A stretch of 64,000 bases of DNA from Bathynomus jamesi (GCA_023014485.1 JAJOZX010000924.1:85001-149000); one strand, 5' to 3'; positions 9,304-20,180 are shown, numbered from the stretch's first letter. The notes: generated from the sequence alone by a model not told the origin. Numbers and translations: made by a program.

Positions 9304-12300
9304 CTGAAACAAACACAATAAGGCTTTTGACCCTTCATAGGCTCACTTCTTCTTTCTGATTGGCTGACTTAAGTGTTGCAACCCCCATATAATAATAATA
9401 ATAATATAATTATTATTATTATTATCATTTATGAGTGAACATTCGATGTGTTTTACGTAACTTATTCGAGTCTCAAACAAATTAAAAAATTTTTTTATCT
9501 CAAAATGGACAAAAATACTCTCGTAATTGGTTCGTGTCCAATTTATCAATAAAAATAATGTAACCAATTTCTAAGGTGATATAAACCAATCTCTTTCAAT
9601 TACTTTAGTGACGATAAAGTAAAAATTAACTTCCATGAATTCTGTCATTTTAAAATTGTCACTATACCAAATTTTTATTCAGATAGACGCAAAGTACAAG
9701 AGAAAATGTCATACAGTGAAGAATTGGACGTGGAGTTGCTGGGTTCAATGGAGTCGGTAGGACCTCTGGGCTCCGTGAGGCCCGTCGGGTCTGTGGGATC
9801 CGTGGGGTACGTCGATTCTGTGGGATTCGTCGAGTGTGCTGGGTTCGTCGAGTGTGCTGGGTTCGTCGAGTGTGCTGGGTTCGTCGAGTGTGCTGGGTTC
9901 GTCGCGTGTGCTGGGTTCGTCGAGTGTGCTGGGTTCGTCGAGTGTGCTGGGTTCGTCGAGTGTGCTGGGTTCGTCGATTCCGTGGGTTCGTCGATTCCGT
10001 GGGGTTCGTCGATTCCGTGGGGTTCGTCGATTCCGTGGGGTTCGTCGATTCCGTGGGGTTCATCGATTCTGTCGAGTTTGTTGTGTCCTTGGGGCAACGG
10101 TAAAAATGAACTATAACATCTGAAATTGAAAAGATGAGAGAAGTGAAATACTGTTTTCGAATTTATAAGATAAACACTTTTTTTTCCTCTAAGTTTAAAT
10201 CTTAAGAAAGAATTTGATATCGAAGATGGTTGAGGAGGACGCCAACATCGTGTTTCAACCGCCTTCAAAGGGCGTGCTTTTTACCGATTTTTATAAACTG
10301 GATAGTATGATAAATGAGGCTGGATGCCCCCCAAAATTAAAATATTTCTTATGGCTGCAAATGAGTCCGGAAATGAGTGGAGCTTCGGGGAACGTACCTG
10401 AGCCTATGACGTTCCAGACTTCCACCATTTGATACTCTTCTTCATCACTCGAGTCTGAAATTAAGAAAATACATTTAAGCAAAAGTATAAAATACTCAAT
10501 GATAAGATCCTAATCTGTGCCATAATTCTCTCCTTTAAAGGCGAGTTAATAAATTATAAATGCAGTTGATAGTGAATGGCACAGCCTAAAAGAACTAAAA
10601 CACTGCCATTTTGGAGGGGCTTAGAGAGAATTACCAAAATTAGAGGGGGGTTGCTCGTAGTCATGTTCATCTGAAATTATAAAGGAGAATATGGAATCAG
10701 TGAAACAACTGATCTCGCCATTGTAACAAAGTGAATTTATATTGGTAGAAAATGAAAGAATTGAAGAACCAACCAAGTCTAAATGAAATAAAAACTTAAC
10801 TTGTTGAAAAAAAACCTCTTCCCTCCTTCACACAGTTTTTATAGAATTTATCGAGGGTTTGACCTCCGACAGGAAGGGAACGAGACGTGGGAAGAGGAAC
10901 CTAGAAGCCTCTTTAATCACTCACTCACACAAAATCAAGCACAATTGTTGAAGACTTGACAGTTTTAAAATATTGCTTGATATGAGAAGGATTCGTATAA
11001 AGCAGGAATTAAAAGCCGGGGCTGAGGGTGGGGAACAAAATCTACAAAGCTAAGGGTAATTAAAGATTAAAAGAAGTTTCAGGGTGCTCGGGGACCCCCC
11101 CCCCACTCTTAGATTTAACATGAAAGAGACTAAAATGTGCAAAATTAGTAAATTATAGTAGAATTTCTATACACTGAAATCTTCAATGTTATTAATTTGC
11201 CATGAAAGGTACCAAATATGTCTACAATAGCATTCATGCCACATAAATATATTTAATAAGTCAAATAAATGTTACTAGTTAACTTCCATGAGTTAAATTT
11301 ATAATAAAAGTTAAGAAAAAGGCTTCCATACATACCCAATTTACTGGGTATTTCTGAAATAACATTTTGAAACGTACCTGGCTCAGGCTTTGCATAACCT
11401 TCATATTCACCATAAACAACATCTGAAAGGAAGACAATGTCGGACATGAACGGTAAGTCTAATTCAAAATATGGTTTATAAATAGACAAACTCATTCAAG
11501 GGGTACGTCGATTCTGTGGGGTACGTCGATTCTGTGGGGTTCGTCGATTCTGTGGGGTTCGTCGATTCTGTGGGGTTCGTCGAGTGTGCTGGGTTCGTCG
11601 AGTGTAATAAAAGTAAATAGACACCTTTAGTTTTTCCATACTTTTTGGTTTGATAATGAAAGTCAATAAATAATAACGAATTTATTGAATCAATATATTT
11701 AGAAGCGTGTTGCTTTCCTCCTTGCATTGTGTGAAGCTGACACACGTTATGACATTCTAGTGATGATCTTTGCCATTTGTTCTTGAGGACAATCATCATG
11801 GTATCTATTTACTTTTGTCAACCTTCTGTAGGAAGAACTTTACCTCAAAAAATAAAATTAAAAAATGAATTGATTATCCATATGAAAAACAGTGAAACAC
11901 TGAAACTGGCAAATATTTTTTTCCAAAGATTACAAAGTACCCTGAGAAAGAGTAAGTTTTTTTATTTACCTATTGGTGGAATGACTATTTCTTATCAATA
12001 ATAATAATAAGACCAAAAATAATTGAACTCGCCAACAATGAATTAAATCTGAGTGTCAGGGTTAAAAAGCGCCATGTTTATGTTGACTTGGCGCTTTTTA
12101 ACTCGGACACGCAGAAATAATCGTTTACAAAAACAGAAGTAAACTAGTGATTACCTTCTACTGGTGGAGTCTTTTGTTTTGTACTCTGAAAAGAAATAAC
12201 ATCAACTAATAAATAAAAAATATCTTCTCTCCGTCTGTATGTATGTCCGCTACCGAGAGACAATTCTTTCAACACGATAGGTTGGGCGCTGTTCTTATGA

Positions 12301-14451
12301 GATTAAAAATAAAAGTGTGGGGTACCTACTGACCACAACTTGATTCGATTGTAGAGGGACTTACGTAGACACAAGGACAAGCAGGACAACAAGTTGTTTT
12401 CTTACCATACATTTTTTTATGCAGGAAGGAGGGGCCAAGGGGGAATGCCCCGCAAAAACGTTCCTCGCATAGAGAAAGAACAGAGCCAAAATCAAGGTCC
12501 AGGGTTTTCAAGATGCGTGGACACTCTGCGTTTGAAAGATTGACTGAGGAAGATTGTTCCAGCGTTAACAGGTTGAGTAGATGAAAGACTGAAAATACCG
12601 ATTAACACTTGCATTAGAAAGTTGGACAGAAAAGTAATGAGAATGTGTAGAAAGTTGGGTACTGCGTGCTCTCCTTAAAGGAGGAGGCATGCAGTTAGTA
12701 TGTTCAGAAGATCAGATTCCGTTATAATAGCGATAGTAGAGAAAGTGAGGCAACATCGCGGTGAAGAGAGGGGGATTGAAGACAGTCAGTAAGAGGCGGG
12801 GAATTGAGGAGACGGAACGCTTTTGATTCCACCTGGTCTAGTAGAGCCACTCGACACATGAGAAGCGTACTCCATACAGGGGTGGGCAAGACCCTTGTAC
12901 GGAGACAGCAACTGAGTTGGGTGAAGAAACTGCGGAGCCGGTACAACACACCTAACCTTTTAGAAGCTGTTTTAGAAGGAAAGTTATATTTACTACTCTT
13001 ATTCTGCTAAGCTATGTACCACGAGTGTCACTAAATGGCACTCTCTATAGCCTACATACTGATCTATACATACTCTGGCCGTATCCAGAGCATGAGAAAG
13101 GGGGAGGGGGTTACAGTGTTGAAAAAATGCCCACAGCAAAGCTGCGCGCCCTGCTAGGGGGGTCAGGGGGCATGCCCCCCGAAATTTTTTAATCTTATTG
13201 TCCGAGAGTTGTTTATAATTATTAGACTAAATATTTATTCACTCCCGTCCAACAATATTGTTTTGCTACCCCGTAAATGAGTATCACAACAATGTGAAGC
13301 AGCAGAGGTGAGTAGGTTAGTTGGGTGAAGGTGATCTGAGGAGCTACATACATCATACATCAAAAGATTTGGAAAATTTATTATTACTACAGCAATAAAA
13401 GTAGGTAGCTGTCAGGTTTACATGTTGTATTGTACATGAGTCTTCTTTCATTGAAATACAATAAGTTAACTAGATACGGTTACTAGCCTAGCCTAATGCC
13501 TAATCATAGACACATTACCCCATACTACCATGTATCTCAACATCAAGATGCTGCTCCGCATCCTTTGCAGCCTATCAGTCACCAGCTACACTGCAGAGCG
13601 AGCATTCAGTGGACTGAAGCGCCTGAAGACTTATCTTCGCTGCAGCATGGCCACGGAACAACTGACTGGGTTAGCTTTAATGCGCATCCACCGTGACATC
13701 GCCATTGATGTGGAGAACATTATCACCATGTTTGCAAGACGCCACCCAAGACGAATGACCATGGTCAACGTGTTGGATGACTGACTCCTGAGTATTACTC
13801 ATTCTGTATTAAGCTCAAGATAGGAGGAGCCTTTTTATCACTATAAGACTGATCTGACATTACATGACCATGAAATGTAAAATCAGATGCAATAAACAAA
13901 TGCCAATTCATGATGTTGAGGCTGTTAATGACAATCAAAGGCCCCAACCTGGTCACAGGGTTTACAGTTTAGAAATCAGATATATAATCTATATATATAT
14001 TTTTTTTTTCCTGGGACAACCAGGAGGGTGGTTACACACACCCAATAACCCCCCTTGGATACGGCCCTGCTGATACTTTATTCCGGTGCACAGTCATAAA
14101 TTAAATATTTAATGAAAAACTTTCCAAATTAATGACTTTATAAATCAAATTCAAATATGAGGAGAGGAGATTAAACGAGTCCCTTTTATCCCACCCTCAT
14201 CCCATCATTATTCATCGCGAAACAAACAGATAGAGCGTCTCACTGCCCTTCCGTTGGAGTATTCAAGCAGAGAAGGACCCTTTCTCTCGCACTGCACAGA
14301 GGGGTAAATGAGAGCAAATAGGTAGGCCCTACATTTTAAACTTTCTTACCTTCTTGTACATTTTCAAGAGAAGGACCATTCCGGCCATCAAAATAATGAA
14401 GGACGGAATTTAAGATTGCAACAATGATGAATATTCTTTGGTACACAGGAC
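9233..14451 (-). CDS. Probable host gene of very short exons
   Basis: I do not recognise this gene. Eight minus-strand segments each have a plausible acceptor and donor: 14451-14350, 12185-12155, 11990-11970, 11422-11378, 11353-11336, 10670-10635, 10454-10398 and 9303-9233 (stop). From 11990 onward every junction is phase 1 and each split codon is GAN, so Asp or Glu lies at every boundary. The inferred product ends in an acidic, Pro- and Tyr-rich tail (EHDYEQPPSNF, SSDEEEYQMVEVWNVIGS). The exon at 14350-14451 holds a hydrophobic run, IFIIVAILNSVLHYF, possibly a membrane segment. The 31-nt exon at 12155-12185 does not join the 14350-14451 exon in phase, so at least one exon between them is unseen or that call is wrong. 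The 5' end is not found. Introns hold LINE and hAT insertions and two related minisatellites. Confidence 0.6.
9795..10075. repeat. 18-bp minisatellite, intronic
   Basis: About 15 units of GGGTTCGTCGAGTGTGCT and the variant GGGTTCGTCGATTCCGTG. The period is a multiple of three, so four frames are open for 70-200 codons; I regard these as artefacts. It lies in an intron of the short-exon gene. Confidence 0.95.
10398..10454 (-). CDS. 57-nt exon of the short-exon gene
   Basis: Acceptor TTTTCTTAATTTCAG and donor CAG|GTACGT, both strong. Phase 1 to phase 1. Encodes SSDEEEYQMVEVWNVIGS, an acidic stretch with one Tyr. The split codon with the upstream exon is GAC (Asp). Confidence 0.7.
10635..10670 (-). 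CDS. 36-nt exon of the short-exon gene
   Basis: Acceptor CTCCTTTATAATTTCAG and donor TTTTG|GTAATT. Phase 1 to 1. Encodes EHDYEQPPSNF; the YEQPP part could be a tyrosine-based signalling or sorting motif, but this is inference. Split codon GAT (Asp). Confidence 0.6.
11336..11353 (-). CDS. 18-nt microexon of the short-exon gene
   Basis: Acceptor TTATTTCAG and donor TTGG|GTATGT enclose 18 nt encoding IPSKL between split codons GAA and GAT. Only 24 bp separate it from the next exon upstream (11378-11422). That is too short for a normal intron, so the two exons may be alternatives to each other, or one call is wrong. Confidence 0.4.
11378..11422 (-). CDS. 45-nt exon of the short-exon gene
   Basis: Acceptor CATTGTCTTCCTTTCAG and donor CAG|GTACGT, both strong. 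Phase 1 to 1. Encodes VVYGEYEGYAKPEP, rich in Tyr and Glu. Split codon at its start is GAT (Asp). Confidence 0.7.
11498..11612. repeat. Second 18-bp minisatellite of the same family
   Basis: About six units of GGGGTTCGTCGATTCTGT and GGGTTCGTCGAGTGTGCT, the same unit types as at 9795-10075, in a different intron of the same gene. Confidence 0.95.
11970..11990 (-). CDS. 21-nt microexon of the short-exon gene (tentative)
   Basis: Acceptor ATTATTGATAAG has a weak pyrimidine tract; donor ATAG|GTAAAT. Encodes IVIPPI in phase 1-1, with a GAA split codon matching the pattern of the other exons. The weak acceptor is the main doubt. Confidence 0.35.
12053..12110. other. 58-nt near-perfect hairpin in an intron
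   Basis: Arms 12053-12074 and 12089-12110 are 22 nt each and complementary at all but one A/G mismatch plus a G-U pair. The inner 14 bp (GTTAAAAAGCGCCA) are perfect. The loop is 14 nt. The size is in the range of small miRNA precursors, but no expression evidence is available from sequence alone. Confidence 0.6.
12155..12185 (-). CDS. 31-nt exon of the short-exon gene (tentative)
   Basis: Acceptor TATTTCTTTTCAG and donor GAAG|GTAATC. Read from phase 0 it encodes STKQKTPPVE and ends in phase 1, which fits the next exon. It does not fit the phase-1 donor at 14350, so an exon in between would be needed. Confidence 0.45.
12545..12950 (-). pseudogene. C-terminal fragment of a non-LTR retrotransposon protein
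   Basis: Minus-strand coding reads ALLDQVESKAFRLLNSPPL then TDCLQSPSLHRDVASLSLL, which I recognise as the end of a LINE reverse-transcriptase ORF common in arthropods. After about 12725 it continues in shifted frames (NCMPPPL..., SVQLSNASVNRY) with stops. The RT core is absent, as expected of a damaged partial copy. It sits in an intron of the short-exon gene. Confidence 0.65.
13075..14069 (+). mobile_element. hAT element, internally deleted
   Basis: Left end CTGGCCGTATCC (13075) and right end GGATACGGCCCTG (to 14069) are inverted. The interior keeps only the transposase C-terminus. Flanks tacatact and ctgatact agree at 5 of 8 positions, so an 8-bp duplication is possible but eroded. The left half has G- and C-rich tracts near 13100-13190; a poly-T run lies near 14003. 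Confidence 0.7.
13496..13784 (+). pseudogene. hAT transposase C-terminal dimerisation domain
   Basis: The plus strand encodes LLRILCSLSVTSYTAERAFS, GLKRLKTYLRCSMATEQLTG and LALMRIHRDIAIDVE, then a stop at 13782-13784. This is the conserved C-terminal region of hAT transposases, where ERAFS-GLKR and the LALMRIHRD helix are typical. No DDE core or BED finger lies upstream within the element, so it cannot be active. Confidence 0.85.
14350..14451 (-). CDS. 102-nt exon with a hydrophobic segment
   Basis: Acceptor TTTATTCATTCCAG and donor GAAG|GTAAGA enclose an open phase 1-1 exon of 33 full codons. It encodes PVYQRIFIIVAILNSVLHYF followed by DGRNGPSLENVQE. The hydrophobic run is about 15 residues, short for a membrane span. 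It lies on the same strand as the downstream short exons and is the most upstream exon I can support. Confidence 0.55.
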
Positions 14452-15026
14452 CTGGAATGAATAAATTGAATGAAGGCAACTTTCGAAATAAGGAACACCT
14501 TCAACAGCCGTGTCTTCATTCCTTTAATATTTAGTAAAACAAATACAGTCGAAAGCTTAAAAAACTGAACAAGTATTAAATTGAAGAAACGTTTCGAATC
14601 GTCCACCGCACCTCCTCGCCAGGCCAATTTAAGTGTCAGAAGAAAGAAAGAAAAAGAGAGGCGACTGAAATGGAGTGATGACACGTCTGAACAGGTGAAA
14701 GGAGTGTCCGCTTCGTAGCAAGGTTTATTCCAAGATGGTTGCTGCATTTAAACAAAACCTCTTCCGAGGGGATGTAAACATCAGAAAAGGATTCGGGTTT
14801 AGTTAACGTCAGAGACTCGTGTGGAAGCTGTCGTCCGCGCAAAATTTTTTCATCTTTATTAATTTATTTTCTCCAATTTCATTTATAAAAACAGATATGT
14901 GATAACCCTTTTGAAAACGTACCTCAAAGAGAGTTTCTATTCGCGATATCTTCCACAGAGTTTGTACGATCATTCAGAGCATTTTTTAAGCTTTTCCCAC
15001 TGGGCGACAAAGACAGATCGGGAAGT
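14452..15026. other. Non-coding stretch, probable intron
   Basis: I see no recognisable gene. A donor-like GAG|GTACGT on the minus strand near 14922 follows a short open segment (MIVQTLWKISRIETLFE). Its phase does not join the 14350-14451 exon, so I do not call it. Confidence 0.4.
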
Positions 15027-15046
15027 GGGGGGGGGGGGGGGGGGGG
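15027..15046. repeat. G20 homopolymer
   Basis: Twenty consecutive G residues next to the hAT MITE target site. Confidence 0.95.
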
Positions 15047-15055
15047 AGATTAAGG

Positions 15056-15448
15056 CAGGAGTGTGCTGCCAATTTCTTAACAACCGGTTCTGATACAGAT
15101 AGGGGTGTAAATCGGCGTGCGCCAATGGCGCGAGTCATTAAGCTAGGGGGTCTGGGGTGAGCGGTGGAGTGGCAGAAATTATTTAACATATTCTTTATAC
15201 TCACTAATGACATAATTATCTAAAAATAAACTAATTTTTCATCAAAAATTAAATAAATATTGAAAAGACCACTGTTTATGATACTACCTATGTTTCTATA
15301 AAATCCTGAAAAAATTAAAAAAAATTTCATATAAATAAAGTTTCTACTGACTGTTAAATATTTGTTAAAAACAAACAAACGGTTCGGTGATCCAATCAAA
15401 ATTTAACAACCGGGCGAACCGGACCGAGCCGGTCCCAGCACACCCCTG
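15056..15448. mobile_element. hAT MITE with perfect 8-bp target duplication
   Basis: Starts CAGGAGTGTGCTG and ends CCCAGCACACCCCTG. It is flanked on both sides by GATTAAGG (15048-15055 and 15449-15456). Subterminal CGGTTC / GAACCGG repeats are present. It has no coding capacity. Confidence 0.9.
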
Positions 15449-15954
15449 GATTAAGGATACTATGGATCCGGATGTTCCCTAATCAGGCCACCATCCCCGT
15501 GTGGTCTGAAATAACACTGGCATTATCTATATATAAATATTCAATGTAAATTTCATATTTACATTTAGGATAAACAGTTCTAATTGTGGCATATGTGCAT
15601 GTATTATATGTATTTATATGGCTTCCAAGACAATGATCCCAAGACAATTTTATTTTTACAAATTTTGAACATTCCTTGTCGCCCAGTACCCTAAAATTTC
15701 ATTTACTGGGCGACAAATTTTCTTCACTGGGTGATATTCATGTCGTCCACTCACTAGGTTAAAGAATGCTCTGCGATCATTTGAAACAAATATACATCAA
15801 ATTAAGCCAAGCCTTCGTCTCAGTCTATTTATGGTGTGAGAGTCACCCATCAACTCCAAATTTTGTTACATTTATGAACATTTTAATTTTTTCACTTAAA
15901 TATTAATGAATACCAAGAGTTTTTAAATCATTTGAAAGAAAATCTTATGGAGAT

Positions 15955-16200
15955 TATTGAGGACGTCCAAGGAAGTCTACTGCAAGAGATGACATTCTTC
16001 GTCATTTGAGTCTCAGGAACAAGAGAGTGACACGTAATGAACTTAAGAGAAGAGAAGGGAATGAAAGCTGTTTTGGTGACATTTCTGTATCTAACGTTCT
16101 CTATAGATTAAATAAAGGTTGCCTCAAGGGGAGAAAAAGCCTTTTCTTTCTTAAAAACAGCGTAAATATAAATTTGGTTCAGATGTCGAAGAACTCTTTC
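15955..16200 (+). pseudogene. Tc1-like transposase N-terminal remnant
   Basis: The plus strand reads GRPRKSTARDDILRHLSLRN then KRVTRNELKRREGNESCF. This matches the second helix-turn-helix and the GRPR hook of Tc1-type transposases. The frame decays after about 16150 and no DDE domain follows. Confidence 0.6.
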
Positions 16201-16307
16201 ACATGTGTTACTCAAACCTTCCCTGGTTCTCCTATACTAAATTTGGTGACTTACCCAAGCTGTTTAGGCGTGTGTGAAGGAACGTAAAACAGACATCATC
16301 ATCGTGG

Positions 16308-17132
16308 TTATAAGTGATGTTTAATTACAATATATGTTCGATAATGTTCGAATAATAAAATTAATACTATGTGCAATTAATCAAAAGCTATCTTAAAATA
16401 ATTAAATTGAACGAAGCTATATTAGCCAAGGGTGCGCGACTTCTGAGACACCATTGGCTAATATACTGTAGCTTCATTCAATTTAATTATTTTAAGATAG
16501 CTTTTTGATTAATTCTACCTACTATTAATTTTATTATTTGAACATTATCGAACATACTGTATAATCAGTGGTATAGTGCTAAATAAAGAAGTGAGGAAAC
16601 GCATTTTGAAAGTGTTACTCAGATGCGGGAGGGGGACAATGGCGAGCGCGGCGAGCCCATACAGCTGGGGGTCCGGGGGCACTGTAAGCCTCCCGGGAAA
16701 TCTTTTGAAATCTGACCAATTTCAGGGATATTTTGAGGTCATATGCACTGGATATTAGGAGATATTCCAAGGTTGAAGATGCAGTATTTCCAGTGTCATT
16801 AGATATACGACATCCAGTACGATCAATAAAAATAGCTAACAACTGGAATGATTAACTGAAAAAAAGTTAACAACTGGTACGCCGTGGTGACTGTTTCACC
16901 AGATCTTTATAGGCTAACATTGCCTCAGTCGAAGCTAAAAGAAATGAAACAGTTAATGATTCTTTCTCATATTTCTTCTAGGGGTGGGAATTAAAATTTC
17001 ATGACGTTAGAGATTTGTAAGTTCGGATTTATTTGAAATAGTGAGGGAACGCCGTTCCGTCTACCAAAAAAAGTAAGGGAACGCCGTTCCCACAGCACTA
17101 CACCACTGATTGTAATTAAACATAACTTATAA
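16308..17132. mobile_element. Palindromic MITE split by a nested element
   Basis: Arms of about 125 bp (from TTATAAGTGATGTTTAATTA) are inverted around a centre near 16440. The right arm is interrupted at 16566-17108 and resumes at 17109 with TTGTAATTAAACATAACTTA, the complement of the left tip. Confidence 0.8.
16566..17108. mobile_element. hAT-like MITE nested in the palindromic MITE
   Basis: Starts CAGTGGTATAGTGCT and ends AGCACTACACCACTG. Flanks TGTATAAT and ATTGTAAT are an imperfect 8-bp duplication. Subterminal repeats of GGGAACGGCGTTCC type lie near the right end. Confidence 0.75.
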
Positions 17133-17159
17133 ACCATTTCGACTCGTAAACCTCGTAAC

Positions 17160-20100
17160 TCCTCAGATATTGCCCAATGCTGATGGTCGATGATCGGTAC
17201 AGCTGGTTAACCTGTCAATCCCATTCCTCCCAGTTTCCTTGGTAGGTACAATCTGGGAAGACTGGTTCTGGTATGTTGTTCTATTTAGAGTGAGGATTTT
17301 TATGATCTTAACATCTAGCTTGTTTAGTTTCGATTGCGGCCAGTCTATGATCCCTATACTATAATTGACAACTTGATGTCGAGTTGATTTATAGCTGTTA
17401 TTTTGTTCTTTGATGAAAGTTGGGTCTTGCTGATCTTTTTTAGTCTTCATACATACTTTTCACTGATTTTCTCTTGCATTTGCATGTGTTCTATATTTCC
17501 ATTTTCTTCTATCCCAAGGTATTTGTAGGAACTATCCTCTTCCAAGTCTTTAATCTCAGTGTCTCTTCCTAAATTGATGTTATGGGTTTGTATTTTCCTG
17601 CCTCCTGTAAGTGTACACTTAGCACACTTATCCAATCCAAACTACCGGGTGTCTCAAAATAGATGGAACCCATTGACATGATAATAATTTATTACTCAGA
17701 AAATAAACTCCAAAAAAGATTACATTTCCTGGAAGCTGATATGATAACAATTAAAAACTGAAGATTTGAGGTCTCTAGATCAAAGGATACATTTATTAGA
17801 GCACATGTTCCAAATGACCGCCGTTGCGCTGCAGACACACTTGAAGCCGACGAGCGAAGTTGTCAATCACCCTGACACCCTGCACAGAGTGCAAGGGCCT
17901 CTGAAGCACCTCGTCTGGGGCTTGTGTGCCCCAGAACACATTGTTCTTGCTATTGACATACCCACTGAGCAAGAAGTGTGCTTCGTCGCTGAACCAAACA
18001 TCATCAAGAAAGTCAGGATCCTCTTCGATCTTGTTCTCGAACCACCGGCACATCACAACACGTTTTGCCATGTCAGCTGGTGTGAGTTTATGCTTGATCT
18101 GGATCCTGTATGGGTACAGCTGAAGATCCTTGATCAAGATTCTTTGCACTGACTCACGTGAAAGACCCAGATCTTGGCAACGTCTTCGGATTGACTTTTT
18201 CGGACTCCTTCCGACAGAATCTCTCACCGCATTCACATTGTCAGGAGATCTTGCAGTCACCTTCCTGCCAGATCTGGGTGTTTCTGCTTTCTTGTTGAGA
18301 TTGTTTACTGATCCTGTGGCTTGAAATTGTGTGCCCAACGATAAATTTGGCTTTTCTGGGGATAATTGTTGAAGTTGAACTTCCTGCGAAATTTCGCTTG
18401 CACAGTTTTCAATGATTTCGTCTCCAAATAAGTAGTGACGCAAAAAAAATTTTCCTCCTGTGTCCAAGGCATTTTGATTGATAATTATTAGTTGTTATCG
18501 TCTCCTCTCTTCAAATCTGAAAAAATAGAACGAGAACATTAATATTGGCAGAATTATTAGCAGTGACATGGGTTGCATGTATATTGAGACACCCTGTACT
18601 TCATTTTTATGTCACTGGAGAAAGTATGGACAATCCTCAATAGGCATTCCTGGTTTGCGTCAGAGTCTGCGTACAGCTTCAAATCATCCATAAATAGGAG
18701 ATGGTTCAGAACACTGGATTTCTTCACCTAGTTTGACTGAGGTTGTAGCCCTTGTTGTTATTGCTAAGTAGTTTGCTAAGGGGGTCCAGGCCCCAGGGTG
18801 AGGCAGAATAGCAAAGGTGATAAGCTGTCCCCCTGGAATATACCCTTCATAATCTTGACATGGGGGATGGATATTTTCCCAATTTCATGGGTGAGATTGA
18901 TGTTTGTTCGCCATTTTGTAATCTGGTTTGTTAAAGTGCAAATAATGGTAGGATGGATTTTGTACAGCTTAAGGCATTCCAAAATCCAGGAGTGTGGGAC
19001 ACTATCAAATGCCTTCCGATAGTCTATCCATGCCATACTTAGGTTTCTGCCTCTCTTCTTACAGTCTTCAAGCATAGTTTTGTTGATGAGCAGCTGATCC
19101 TTTGTGCCTAAGCAGTTTCTTCTACATCCTTCTTGCATCCAGGTGTTCATATATGCTGTCTGCAATTAGGCCTGTAAATAGTTTATGGGTGGTGGTGAGA
19201 CTGCAGATGGGGCGGTATTTATTTGGGAGATTTGTATCTCCACTTGTAAGCCATTCTGGTGTTTCTTCTTCTCCCTGCAAAATTCTGTGAAAAGCAGCAG
19301 TGTAATGGTGGTGGAATGCCATGACCTGTTTCAGCCAGAAATTTGGGAGCTTGTCTAGGCCAGGTTTTTTAAAGTTGGAGAATTTTGCCAATTTCTTTCT
19401 TATCTTATCTTCCATTATGAATAACTGTGCTCCATTTCCAGTTTACCCTCATTTGCCATCCTGATGGTCTCTATCCAGTCAGCATCCTGGTTATGCTGCT
19501 CAGGGGTTTCAAAGAGGGGTTTCCAGTATGCCTCCAACTGGGTTTGATCTGGTGGTTCATGGACTGTTATTCTTTCCCTAATGAGATTTTGGTAAAAGCT
19601 TCTAGGGTTTCATGAAACTTGCTTGTTATAGTTTTTCATGTCAATCTGCTTTTGTTATTCCTAATTCTATTGGCTATGGCTGGGATTTTTTCTTCCAATT
19701 CCAGCACCTTGTCATGTAGTTGATTATCTCTCAAGTTATACTTCCTCTATTTTCCCTATTTGTTTTTTGAGTTTTCCCTGTTGTGTGGGTGTTTGGAAAT
19801 ATTGTTTTAATTGGTCCAGTTCTCATCTGGCTTGTGTAAGTTGTTTAGTTAATTTAACTTTTCAGGGAGGAGGTTTTGGTTTACACTTTTGGCTAGGGGG
19901 CTTTGGTCTAAAGTTTGGGACAAGTTTCTGTTGCATGTATAGGCCAGCAGCATAATTTACTTCATAAATTTCAGTAAGGTTTGTGTTGACTGGGACTAGT
20001 CTATTAATTGCGACATTTACTCAGTGAAAATAGTTTAAACAACTATTATGCAAAGTTTGATCAGTTAGGGCCAGCTTTCCATATTCATGGTTTTAACAAT

Positions 20101-20180
20101 TTCAATTATATTTGCTAGTTCCTCCTCTGTTTCTATTTGCTGTAAATCTATATCTTCATATCATGGTGGTGGTGGTGTGA
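17160..20180 (-). pseudogene. R2/NeSL-like LINE, RT-bearing copy (split by a mariner)
   Basis: Minus-strand coding, read from 20180 down: [83 protein letters not shown] (RT block) and [17 protein letters not shown] (RT block). After the mariner insertion, YKYLGIEENGNIEHMQ and LTLNRTTYQNQ follow. The catalytic YADD-type box is not visible, probably lost near 18600-18780. Several frameshifts and stops make it inactive. The family carries an endonuclease C-terminus elsewhere (23.1-24.1 kb). Confidence 0.8.
17645..18596 (-). mobile_element. Mariner-like element with internal deletion
   Basis: Ends CCGGGTGTCTCAAAATAGAT and the complement of TATTGAGACACCCTG are inverted, and TA flanks both sides (17643-17644, 18597-18598). 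The minus-strand frame (18467-17796) encodes a transposase N-terminus: SIRRRCQDLGLSRESVQRIL (helix-turn-helix) and LDDVWFSDEAHFLLSGYVNS (first catalytic Asp). After GTQAPDEVLQRPLHS it jumps to VRVIDNFARRLQVCLQRNGG, so the rest of the catalytic core is deleted in frame. It is therefore non-autonomous. It sits inside the LINE on the same strand. Confidence 0.9.

Noticed and set aside
9662..10268. 197-codon and other frames with NPAHST or VRRVCW repeats
   Set aside because: Open on both strands because of the 18-bp unit; the region lies between well-defined exons of the short-exon gene.
12326..12511. Minus-strand open frame with donor-like GTAAGT sites near 12370 and 12415
   Set aside because: No acceptor in phase and no link to the flanking exons.
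14899..15093. Short frames around the G20 run on either strand
   Set aside because: Dominated by the homopolymer and the inserted hAT MITE.
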